Notes: generated by a model from the letters alone, not told the origin. Shown: positions 1-6,137, counted from the first letter of the stretch. The stretch is 6,299 bases of DNA from Deltaproteobacteria bacterium (GCA_030643245.1 DAOWME010000179.1:1-6299); one strand, 5' to 3'. Translations and numbers: made by a program.

Positions 1-105
1 GCTGCGTTCTCCTCAGGTTTCCGCCTGCGACGTACGATCATGTACGCCTCGGCGCAAACCGTCGTGCGGCCTTGCTCAGAGAAAAAATTGCTCATTTCTG
101 AATTG
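1..105. repeat. Palindromic intergenic repeat unit, REP-like
   Basis: The core at 16-60 is a long imperfect inverted repeat. GGTTT (16-20) pairs with AAACC (56-60), CGCC (22-25) with GGCG (51-54), and CGTAC (31-35) with GTACG (42-46), around a GATCAT loop. The flanking sequence to about 105, ending in an A-rich stretch and TTGGAAACC, resembles what I recall as a recurrent intergenic repeat in deltaproteobacterial genomes. That memory is not verified, and only one copy is in this window, so the repeat status and the outer limits are inferred. On the minus strand the unit is open from an ATG at 95 to the window edge, with Arg-rich residues. There is no Shine-Dalgarno, and the palindrome explains the sequence better than a gene does. 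Confidence 0.5.
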
Positions 106-134
106 GAAACCAACTCGTGCCCTTTTCTCAAGAA

Positions 135-149
135 GTCCATTGGATGGAC
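135..149. other. Short perfect hairpin
   Basis: GTCCAT (135-140) and ATGGAC (144-149) are perfect complements around a TGG loop. No T-tract follows on either strand, so a terminator is not indicated. It may be part of the neighbouring repeat or chance. Confidence 0.3.
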
Positions 150-201
150 ACTAACTACGTGACTGCATGCCGATTCAACAACACTTCGTGTAAATCAATG
201 G

Positions 202-219
202 GTTATCACCAGTGGTAAC
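202..219. other. Hairpin or operator-like dyad downstream of the J-domain gene
   Basis: GTTATCAC (202-209) and GTGGTAAC (212-219) form an 8-bp dyad with one T:G wobble and a two-base centre. It lies about 64 bases past the stop codon of the minus-strand J-domain gene, so it could slow or end that transcript. It lacks a U-tract on the minus strand, so it is not a canonical intrinsic terminator. A protein-binding dyad is equally possible. Confidence 0.3.
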
Positions 220-282
220 GGTCCTAATAGGCATAGCGTTGACAGGGATCCTTGCTGCAATTCTGACATCTGTATTGTTGGA

Positions 283-744
283 CTATTCCGGCTTTATCTT
301 TGAATAGGCCTCTTGAATTTCTTTGAAACGTCTTTCCGCCAGTTCTTTGAATTCCTCACCTAAATGCAGTACCTTGTCCGGATGATACTGTTTAACCAAC
401 TGTCTGTAAGCCTTCTTTATCTCATCAGGCGATGCAGCCCTTCCGATACCAAGCACAGTATAGGGATCATTTGTAGCCCTCCTTTTCTCGTAATGCTCGT
501 TAGAACCGGAAGCCTCCTTTTGGGAAGACTGCCTACCACCATCTTTATTGTAAGACGGCTGGCGCTTATTATCAAAATATTCATCGCGGTATCGCTTCTT
601 TCTATACATATAGAAGTATCGCCACAATAAAGCCAAGATTGCCAGATCATCCAGCCATCCGAAACCCACAAGAAAATCAGGTATTAAGTCATAAGGGCTT
701 AGAACATAGAGCAACACAATAATTGCAAGCAATATTCCTAGCAT
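283..744 (-). CDS. Membrane-anchored J-domain (DnaJ-like) protein with N-terminal DUF1232-type segment
   Basis: This 153-residue protein has two recognisable parts. Residues 1-45 are hydrophobic and carry LSPYDLIPDF (15-24) followed by GWLDDLAIL (29-37), the pattern of the DUF1232/YkvA family, and probably insert in the inner membrane. Residues 46-90 are a basic, polar linker. Residues 93-152 are a J domain: DPYTVLGI, then a helix with KKAYRQLVKQYHPDK. The essential HPD tripeptide is at 121-123 and EIQEAYSKIKP is at the end. J domains stimulate the ATPase of DnaK/Hsp70, so the likely role is to recruit DnaK to the membrane face. The late J domain and the spacing after HPD recall the C-terminus of DjlA. 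The ATG at 744 is the first possible start, because an in-frame TAG lies seven codons upstream. AGGGAAGG (762-755) is an adequate Shine-Dalgarno with a 10-base gap. There are no Gly/Phe or zinc-finger regions, so it is not a canonical DnaJ. The client is unknown. Confidence 0.9.
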   Translation of the reverse strand: MLGILLAIIVLLYVLSPYDLIPDFLVGFGWLDDLAILALLWRYFYMYRKKRYRDEYFDNKRQPSYNKDGGRQSSQKEASGSNEHYEKRRATNDPYTVLGIGRAASPDEIKKAYRQLVKQYHPDKVLHLGEEFKELAERRFKEIQEAYSKIKPE

Positions 745-754
745 ATGCCTGAAA

Positions 755-762
755 CCTTCCCT
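755..762 (-). promoter_or_regulatory. Ribosome binding site of the J-domain gene
   Basis: On the minus strand AGGGAAGG lies 10 bases before the ATG at 744. The purine run supports that start, and an in-frame stop codon at 765-763 rules out any longer one. Confidence 0.5.
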
Positions 763-827
763 CTACGTAAACGCTCACCGTTTAACGCTATCCGTCCACT
801 GAGGATACAGTTAATCCACCATACATC

Positions 828-856
828 ATATTAGCACCAATAGATTTTTTTGTCAT
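828..856 (-). promoter_or_regulatory. Candidate sigma-70-like promoter for the J-domain gene
   Basis: On the minus strand ATGACA (856-851, 5/6 to TTGACA) and TAATAT (833-828, 4/6 to TATAAT) are separated by exactly 17 bases. Transcription would start near 820 and give a leader of about 75 bases. The -35 box lies within one arm of the inverted repeat at 846-886, which would let a bound protein compete with RNA polymerase. This comes from sequence matching only, in an AT-rich stretch where chance hits are common. Confidence 0.35.
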
Positions 857-886
857 TGCTAATACAGCCTAGGATGTGACAAAAAA
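846..886. repeat. 10-bp perfect inverted repeat, possible operator
   Basis: TTTTTTGTCA (846-855) and TGACAAAAAA (877-886) are perfect reverse complements separated by 21 bases, with a CCTAGG palindrome (868-873) inside. The T-tract precedes and the A-tract follows the GTCA/TGAC cores on the plus strand. This is the reverse of a bidirectional intrinsic terminator (A-tract first), so a protein-binding site is more likely than a terminator. It lies between the J-domain gene and the end of the transposase remnant, so it could also be related to an IS end. Confidence 0.4.
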
Positions 887-1283
887 CAAGAAATGAAAAT
901 AAAATTGACAAATATCGAATATATAGTATTCTTGATTGGGAATTTTCTTTGGATTCAGTCGGCGTAGCAAACCTGATCCAGCAAGTCAGTCAATAAATTG
1001 TATCCGGAATTGATGAGGTCAGCTATTTCAGATGAGTTCGCGAAATATCTGGCACTCCAAATATGCCTTCGCACAAAGGCGATGACGTCTGAAAAAGTGG
1101 CCTCCAGTTTTCTGTACCACGTGCATTTCAGGATCGGAATGGTTGTGTCCTTGAGCATTTTGATTGCCACGAGAACAACGACAGAAAACAACCCAAAGAG
1201 AGCAGGTGTACTTCTTGCTATTGCCTTGTCGGACCATTGGCGTTGAGTTTCAATACCGAGATGCGTTCTGAGCTCCTCAAAGG

Positions 1284-1286
1284 TAA
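1284..1286. repeat. Left target-site duplication (TAA) of the 181-bp element
   Basis: This TAA abuts the left inverted repeat and matches the TAA at 1468-1470. Only one copy is needed to rebuild the transposase codons GTT ACC on the minus strand. Confidence 0.8.
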
Positions 1287-1309
1287 GGGACGTGGCCGAA
1301 ATAACTTCC
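1287..1309. repeat. Left terminal inverted repeat of the MITE-like element
   Basis: This 23-bp arm is perfectly complementary to 1445-1467. It begins GGGACG and is the presumed transposase binding and cleavage end. Confidence 0.88.
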
Positions 1310-1444
1310 CCATTTGTACATCTCATCTCCAAGCCATCTTTGCCCGATCTTCAAACACAAAATCCTCGAAATAGGCAAAACTATTCCTGTGGTTTTGTAT
1401 TTTCAGATCGAACAAATCTGACCTAAATCTGAGCGCCAACTTGA

Positions 1445-1467
1445 GGAAGTTATTTCGGCCACGTCCC
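1445..1467. repeat. Right terminal inverted repeat of the MITE-like element
   Basis: This 23-bp arm is perfectly complementary to 1287-1309. It ends CGTCCC, directly followed by the right TAA duplication. Confidence 0.88.
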
Positions 1468-1470
1468 TAA
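1468..1470. repeat. Right target-site duplication (TAA) of the 181-bp element
   Basis: This is the second copy of the 3-bp TAA flanking the element. See the left copy at 1284-1286. Confidence 0.8.
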
Positions 1471-1818
1471 CTTCAATGTTCCAGCGGAGTATGAACCAAC
1501 GGAGTATCTGTAGTTCCCCCTGCCTCCAAATTTGCACAGAAAAAGGCTTCTATGGGCAACTTACCCTCTGGGTCGCGAACCATTATCCATTTGATGGGTA
1601 CAGGAGCTTTGCCGGGTGTATACCAAAGGGAGATGCCCGAGAAGATCTCCAGTGACCGTTTGATCCCGTCATACCAAAGGATGTCGATAGGAGTCCAACT
1701 AGTGTTCGGGTCCTCTACACGTTTTTTAAATAGAAATCTACTATTACCTATCGCAAAGGACGCGAAGGAACGTTGATTTCGCTTTTCGGTTAGAAGGTGG
1801 AAAAAGTCCTATATTTTC

Positions 1819-1823
1819 GGAGG
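1819..1823 (+). promoter_or_regulatory. Shine-Dalgarno of the adaptor gene, decides its start
   Basis: GGAGG lies six bases before the ATG at 1830, which is near-ideal spacing. A longer reading frame from a GTG at 1797 is possible but has no comparable site and would put RRRK before the signal sequence, so 1830 is preferred. No convincing promoter was found between 1745 and 1819. Confidence 0.8.
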
Positions 1824-1829
1824 CGAAAA

Positions 1830-2966
1830 ATGAAACAAGAGGTCTTTAAACAACTGATATTGATAACGACTATAGTTTCAGTCTTGTTCTCCTCATACAG
1901 CTGTGACAACGAGGAAGATGCGCAAGCTAATAGGGATAATGTCGAAAATGCGACTGAATCTGCCCCGGCGGTCCTTGTAGAAACGGTCCGGCCAATCATC
2001 CAGAGGGTTGAGCACAGAATCCGGGCGATGGGTTCTTTTCTGCCTGACGACGAAGTAACCATATCCCCGGAGATCGCAGGCAAGGTAAAGAAGATCTTTG
2101 TGGATGAAGGTTACGTTATAAAGAAAGGGCAGCTTTTAATACAGTTAGACGATAAGCGTCAGCGCCTGGCCGTGGCTGAGGACGAGGCCAAGATCCGGGA
2201 AAATGAAGCTGACCTGGCGTACCTGGAGACTACCCGTAAGCGCCGTGAGGAACTCTGGAAAAAGAAAGTCATATCTGAAGAGGATTATGATGAGATCCTA
2301 TCCCGGGTCAGCATGACCAAGGCACGGACTGACAGCCTGATGTCCGCTTTAGGGTCGGCCCGGGAAGACATGGAAGATACGCGGATATTTTCCCCACTGG
2401 ATGGTATTATCACGGAAAAGATGATCTCCGAAGGAGAATATATCCATGTAGGCGAGACCATGTTCAATGCGGTGAAGATCAATCCTTTAAAACTCCGCTT
2501 TACCCTGCCGGAGACACACACGGCCCTGGTGGGAAAAGGGCAGCCGGTCAAGGCCAGGGTAAAAGCCTATCCTGACAGGGAGTTCTCAGGTAAGGTCTAT
2601 TTCATTAATCCGCAGGTTGATCCTACGACCCGTACAATAGAGATAAAAGCATATTTTGACAACTGCCATGGGGAGCTGAAACCCGGTTTCTTTGCGGATG
2701 TATTTCTCGTTAAAAGCGCGAATGAAAAGGCCCTCGTGATCCCGGGTGAAGGGGTGATCCAGCGAGAGGGCAAGCACTTGATATATGTGGTGCACGATGG
2801 GGTTGCTCGTAGACGTATAGTCCGGATCGGTGAAATGAAGGAGGGAAAGGTGGAGATCGTCTCCGGGTTAAATCCCGGCGAGTTGGTTGTCACAAGTGGC
2901 AACCGTGGCCTGGAAGAGGGTACCCCCGTCAAGGTACTCAATGCCCCGATTTTACCTGAGAGCTGA
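1830..2966 (+). CDS. RND efflux periplasmic adaptor (membrane fusion protein, HlyD/AcrA type)
   Basis: This 378-residue protein has the layout and size of AcrA/MexA-type adaptors. An N-terminal hydrophobic segment (9-24) leads to Cys25 in SSYSCDNEED, so it is probably a lipoprotein with a weak lipobox (Ser at -3 and -1). Asp26 at +2 would favour inner-membrane retention by the E. coli rule. The lipoyl-like domain is split: residues about 74-107 (TISPEIAGKVKKIFVDEGYV) and 184-214 (FSPLDGIITEKMISEGEYI). A charged coiled-coil hairpin (about 108-183) lies between them and would contact the outer-membrane channel. Residues about 218-295 form the beta-barrel, with the family hallmark VDPTTRTIEIKAYF (263-276) and KPGFFADVFL (284-293). 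The membrane-proximal domain is about 296-372. The gene is followed after 50 bases by the RND permease on the same strand, so they form one operon. The adaptor would bridge that permease to a TolC-like channel not encoded here. Substrate cannot be told. The reading frame is intact. Confidence 0.95.
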   Translation: MKQEVFKQLILITTIVSVLFSSYSCDNEEDAQANRDNVENATESAPAVLVETVRPIIQRVEHRIRAMGSFLPDDEVTISPEIAGKVKKIFVDEGYVIKKGQLLIQLDDKRQRLAVAEDEAKIRENEADLAYLETTRKRREELWKKKVISEEDYDEILSRVSMTKARTDSLMSALGSAREDMEDTRIFSPLDGIITEKMISEGEYIHVGETMFNAVKINPLKLRFTLPETHTALVGKGQPVKARVKAYPDREFSGKVYFINPQVDPTTRTIEIKAYFDNCHGELKPGFFADVFLVKSANEKALVIPGEGVIQREGKHLIYVVHDGVARRRIVRIGEMKEGKVEIVSGLNPGELVVTSGNRGLEEGTPVKVLNAPILPES

Positions 2967-2996
2967 ACATCTGCGAGTTTTAGTTGTTCTAGTCAC

Positions 2997-3005
2997 GGGG
3001 GAGGA
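2997..3005 (+). promoter_or_regulatory. Shine-Dalgarno of the RND permease gene
   Basis: GGGGGAGGA precedes the ATG at 3017. The gap of about 11-12 bases is rather long, but the start is fixed by the conserved permease N-terminus (MYLSDLCIKRPVF), which aligns with the usual beginning of the family. Confidence 0.6.
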
Positions 3006-3016
3006 ACCAGAAAGAT

Positions 3017-6000
3017 ATGTATCTCAGCGATTTATGTATAAAACGACCGGTCTTTACCATTGTTCTGTCTGCGGTCTTTGTCATATTCGGGGTCATCGGG
3101 TTCTGGCGTATACCGCTTGACCAATATCCATACATAGAGTTCCCCCTCGTCACTGTCACCACTTTCCTTTCCGGGGCAAGCCCTGAAATAATGGACATGG
3201 ATGTAACCGATGTGTTGGAAGAGGAGTTCAATGCCATCCAGGGGATCAAGCATATCACATCCGTGAGTCTGTTGGGCAAATCGATCATCACCTTGCAGTT
3301 TTACCTGGACAAGAATATCGATATTGCAGCCACGGATGTACAGAATAAGGTTGGGATGGCTATGAAAAAGCTCCCCAAGGATGTAGACCCGCCGATCATA
3401 GACAAACTGAGCACCGAATCGATCGCCACAGTGTGGTTTACGCTTCAATCCGACACCCATCCTTTCAAGGAGATCTGTCGATTTTCCGATCAGGTGCTGA
3501 GACGGCGGCTGGAGACTGTTGCCGGGGTAGGTAAAGTTAACCTCTATGGGTTCAGGGACCGGGAGATAGTGCTCTGGATCGACCGCGAAAAACTCAATTC
3601 CTATCACCTCTCCCCTCACCAGGTCATCCAGGCCCTCAAAGATCAACACATCAAGATGCCCAGCGGCTTTCTCAAGACAGGCCCAACGGAGATCGTGGTT
3701 AAAACCATGGGTGAGTTCGGCACCCCGGAGGAATTCGATGAGCTTATCATAGCGTATAAAAGTGGAGCCCCTGTGCGGCTCAGGGACATAGGATATGCAG
3801 AAGACACACTGGAAGAAGAGAGGTCCTTCTTGCGATTTAACCGAGAGCCTGCTGTGGGCATACAGATATTGAAACAGATAGGTTCCAATACAGTTGAAGT
3901 TGCAGAACGCATAAAGAAAAAGGTCAAAGAACTGGAACCCCTGATACCTGAAGGCATGGAATATACCATTAGCTGGGACAGGTCCAAGTTTATACGCAGC
4001 ACTATCGTAGGTGTTCAGGTAGACATCTTATTCGGGGCGTTACTCACCGTCTTCATCCTCTATCTCTTCCTGTTGAATTTTCGCACTACCGTGGTCGTCA
4101 ATCTCGCGATACCCACCTCTATTATCGGGGCCTTTGGCTTCATGTATTTCTTTGGCTTCACTTCCAACAATATGACGATGGTCGCCCTCTCTGTGGCAAT
4201 TGGATTGGTGGTGGATAACGCGATAATAGTATTGGAGAACATCTATCGTCATATGGAAGAAGGCATGGAACCGATGGAAGCGGCTTCTTTCGGTACCAAC
4301 GAGGTAGCGTTTGCCGTAATCGTAGCCAGTTTGAGTATCTGTTTAGTCTTTATCCCCGTAGCCTTTATCAGAGGTCTTATGGGGCGCTTTCTCTACCCCT
4401 TCGGCATTACGGTTATTTCGGCCATGCTTATCTCTCTCTTCATCTCCCTTACGCTCACTCCCATGCTTTGCGCCCGGGTAATCAGGGTTACCCGGACGGT
4501 AGAAGCCAAAAAACAGAATATCTTTTTTCGCGCCATAGAAGGCGGCACTTCGTCCATGAACAGGGCCTACCGTGTCCTGCTCCGCTCAGCCTTGAATCAC
4601 CGCCTACTGGTGGTCATATTTGCCGCAGGCGTCTTCGGCGCTACTGTGGTCTTCTTCCTGGCCACGAACAAGGAGTTCCTTCCTTTGGAAGACAGAAGCC
4701 TCTATATAATGACGATGCGGACACCCGTGGGCTCCAGTATCGCATACACGAGGGAGTTCATAAAGCGCGTGGAGGATATAGTGGCAGAAGAGCCTGAAAA
4801 CACGATGATCACCAGCATGGTGGGCGCCATGCCTACGGATGATACTAACAATGTTATGTTCTTCAATGTCATGGAGGACTGGGACAAGAGGGAACGGAGC
4901 CAACAAGAGATCATGGCCATATTGCAGAAGAACTGTAGGGCCGTCCCCGGAGTTACTATCTCTGTGGAAGACTTCTCAGCCATAGGTCGGCTTGGGCGCA
5001 ATACGGATGTGGACGGCATCATCAAAGGCCCGGACATGAATAAGCTGACAGAATATGCCACGGAGATGAAACGGATGTATGAGAGGACGCCCGGGATTAC
5101 AGGGGTGGATTATGATCTGGAGCTTGAAAAACCGGAGATCCGCGTCTATATTGACCGGAATAAGGCCGCAGATGTGGGGGTAGACATATCAACTATCGCC
5201 GACACCCTTAGGGTCCTGATCGACGGTCATACAGATGAAAACGTGAAATTCGAAGAAGAGGGCGAGCGCTATGATATCCGGGTACGTATGTTGGAATCAT
5301 ACCGCACCGCGCCTTCCGACCTGATGAATATCCTCGTACCTTCCAGGAGTGGGCAGTTGATAGAGCTGAGGAACCTGGTGTACCTGGAGAGCGGGGTTAC
5401 TCCTCAAAGCATCAGACGTTTCGAACGGCAGCATGCGGTTCACATCTTTGCCAATGCCCGAGGGGAGAAGACTGCAGGGGAAGCCATAGAGGACTTGAAG
5501 AAGATTGCAAAGCAGGTTTTACCGAAAGAAGGTGGGTATGAACTGAGCTTCGGGGGGACGAGCGAGGATATGATCGAAATGTTCGAGTCCTTTGTCTTTG
5601 CCTTTCCCCTGGCAATAGTGGTGATCTATATGTTGTTGGCAGCCCAGTTTGAGAGTTTTGTCCATCCGTTCACGATACTGATTTCTTTGCCGCTGGCCCT
5701 CTTTGGGGCTTTCGGCGCCCTAGTTATTACGGGCAAGACACTTAACCTTTTCAGCCTCATGGGCCTCGTCATGTTAGTGGGACTGGTGACAAAGAACGCC
5801 ATATTATTGGTAGATTATACCAATATCCTGCGACAGAGGGGCTTATCCCGTGACGAGGCTATCCTTGAGGCAGGCCCTGTGAGACTCAGGCCCGTCTTAA
5901 TGACTGCACTCTCTACGTTCTTCGGAATGCTGCCTATAGCGCTGGAACTCTGTGAAGGCGGTGAGGTAAGATCGCCTATGGCCATTGCGGTAGGCAGTGG

Positions 6001-6112
6001 CATGATTACCTCCACATTCCTCACACTTCTACTGATTCCTGTGATATATTCCTTACTGGATGACCTGACTGTCAAAGTAAAAGCAGTGTTTAGACCAGTG
6101 AAGCCTTACTAG
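3017..6112 (+). CDS. RND efflux permease, HAE-1-like (AcrB/MexB superfamily)
   Basis: At 1031 residues this is a full-length inner-membrane pump that drives drug or amphiphile export with the proton gradient. TM1 is about 11-31 and is followed by the first large periplasmic loop (32-335), with GASPEIMDMDVTDVLEEEFN and KKLPKDVDPP (117-126). TM2 to TM6 span about 337-490 and TM7 about 530-550. The second periplasmic loop runs to about 860, and TM8 to TM12 end near 1012. Proton-relay positions: TM4 reads GLVVDNAIIVLENI, keeping the first Asp (D400, AcrB D407) but with Asn401 in place of the second Asp (AcrB D408). Lys926 (TM10, AcrB K940), Arg956 and Thr963 (VRLRPVLMT, AcrB R971 and T978) are kept. 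The absence of heavy-metal-pump motifs argues for HAE-1 rather than CusA type. It lies 50 bases after its adaptor gene, in one operon. No outer-membrane factor gene follows. The substrate is unknown and no gene symbol is justified. Confidence 0.95.
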   Translation: MYLSDLCIKRPVFTIVLSAVFVIFGVIGFWRIPLDQYPYIEFPLVTVTTFLSGASPEIMDMDVTDVLEEEFNAIQGIKHITSVSLLGKSIITLQFYLDKNIDIAATDVQNKVGMAMKKLPKDVDPPIIDKLSTESIATVWFTLQSDTHPFKEICRFSDQVLRRRLETVAGVGKVNLYGFRDREIVLWIDREKLNSYHLSPHQVIQALKDQHIKMPSGFLKTGPTEIVVKTMGEFGTPEEFDELIIAYKSGAPVRLRDIGYAEDTLEEERSFLRFNREPAVGIQILKQIGSNTVEVAERIKKKVKELEPLIPEGMEYTISWDRSKFIRSTIVGVQVDILFGALLTVFILYLFLLNFRTTVVVNLAIPTSIIGAFGFMYFFGFTSNNMTMVALSVAIGLVVDNAIIVLENIYRHMEEGMEPMEAASFGTNEVAFAVIVASLSICLVFIPVAFIRGLMGRFLYPFGITVISAMLISLFISLTLTPMLCARVIRVTRTVEAKKQNIFFRAIEGGTSSMNRAYRVLLRSALNHRLLVVIFAAGVFGATVVFFLATNKEFLPLEDRSLYIMTMRTPVGSSIAYTREFIKRVEDIVAEEPENTMITSMVGAMPTDDTNNVMFFNVMEDWDKRERSQQEIMAILQKNCRAVPGVTISVEDFSAIGRLGRNTDVDGIIKGPDMNKLTEYATEMKRMYERTPGITGVDYDLELEKPEIRVYIDRNKAADVGVDISTIADTLRVLIDGHTDENVKFEEEGERYDIRVRMLESYRTAPSDLMNILVPSRSGQLIELRNLVYLESGVTPQSIRRFERQHAVHIFANARGEKTAGEAIEDLKKIAKQVLPKEGGYELSFGGTSEDMIEMFESFVFAFPLAIVVIYMLLAAQFESFVHPFTILISLPLALFGAFGALVITGKTLNLFSLMGLVMLVGLVTKNAILLVDYTNILRQRGLSRDEAILEAGPVRLRPVLMTALSTFFGMLPIALELCEGGEVRSPMAIAVGSGMITSTFLTLLLIPVIYSLLDDLTVKVKAVFRPVKPY

Positions 6113-6137
6113 GTTATCCCCGGGACTGAATCGTCAT

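Larger units (their letters stand above)
1287..1467. mobile_element. MITE-like 181-bp insertion with 23-bp terminal inverted repeats and TAA target duplication
   Basis: Positions 1287-1309 (starting GGGACGTGGCCGAAATAACT) and 1445-1467 are perfect reverse complements over 23 bp, extending to about 26 bp with one mismatch. TAA flanks the element directly on both sides (1284-1286 and 1468-1470). Deleting the element plus one TAA joins minus-strand GAAGTT to ACCTTTGAGGAG, giving IEV-TFEE, the uninterrupted transposase motif. This independently confirms both ends and the 3-bp duplication. At 181 bp it cannot encode a transposase and must have been moved in trans. A 3-bp TNA-type duplication is known for some IS5-family groups, but I cannot assign the parent IS. 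The interior holds only a 47-codon minus-strand frame without a convincing start. Confidence 0.88.
955..1745 (-). pseudogene. Decayed DDE transposase remnant (IS4/IS701-like), C-terminal part, frameshifted and interrupted
   Basis: Three minus-strand pieces join into about 200 residues of transposase C-terminus. Piece A (about 1740-1517) reads KKRVEDPNTSWTPIDILWYD, then VPIKWIMVRDPEGKLPIEAF and CANLEAG. Piece B (about 1515-1469) is one base out of register and reads QILRWFILRWNIEV. Piece C (1285-958) starts TFEELRTHLGIETQRQWSD and ends VCYAD at the TGA at 957-955. Across B and C, F-x2-R-x3-E-x6-R matches the IS4-type Y-x2-R-x3-E-x6-K signature that carries the catalytic Glu. The frameshift is an apparent extra base in or near the C5 run at 1516-1520. 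Between B and C sits the 181-bp element at 1287-1467. The N-terminal half, including both catalytic Asp residues, is missing, and the homology fades near 1745, just before the efflux operon. The family assignment is from remembered sequence pattern. That it is a dead transposase is very likely. Confidence 0.88.

Noticed and set aside
239..267. Plus-strand TTGACA at 239-244 as a promoter
   Set aside because: No -10 box at 16-18 bases, and it would only drive antisense transcription into the J-domain gene.
789..807. TATCC/GGATA 5-bp inverted repeat in the J-domain leader
   Set aside because: Short arms with a nine-base loop are expected by chance.
905..932. Plus-strand TTGACA-N16-TATTCT promoter
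   Set aside because: It points into the antisense side of the transposase remnant with no gene downstream. The stretch is AT-rich, so a chance match is likely.
955..1332. A 125-residue minus-strand protein taken as an intact small gene from a TTG start
   Set aside because: Its first ~16 codons are MITE inverted repeat and interior. The rest is only the C-terminal end of a broken transposase.
1552..1776. A 74-codon plus-strand open frame (MGNLPSGSRTII...)
   Set aside because: It lies antisense to piece A of the transposase remnant, whose minus-strand translation matches conserved transposase motifs. The plus frame has no Shine-Dalgarno.
1797..1829. GTG start for the adaptor, giving 389 residues
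   Set aside because: The ATG at 1830 has GGAGG at six-base spacing and gives a normal signal peptide. The GTG lacks a site and overlaps the region that supplies that Shine-Dalgarno.
3032..3649. A 205-codon minus-strand open frame within the permease gene
   Set aside because: It is an antisense shadow of a strongly supported permease and has no signal of its own.
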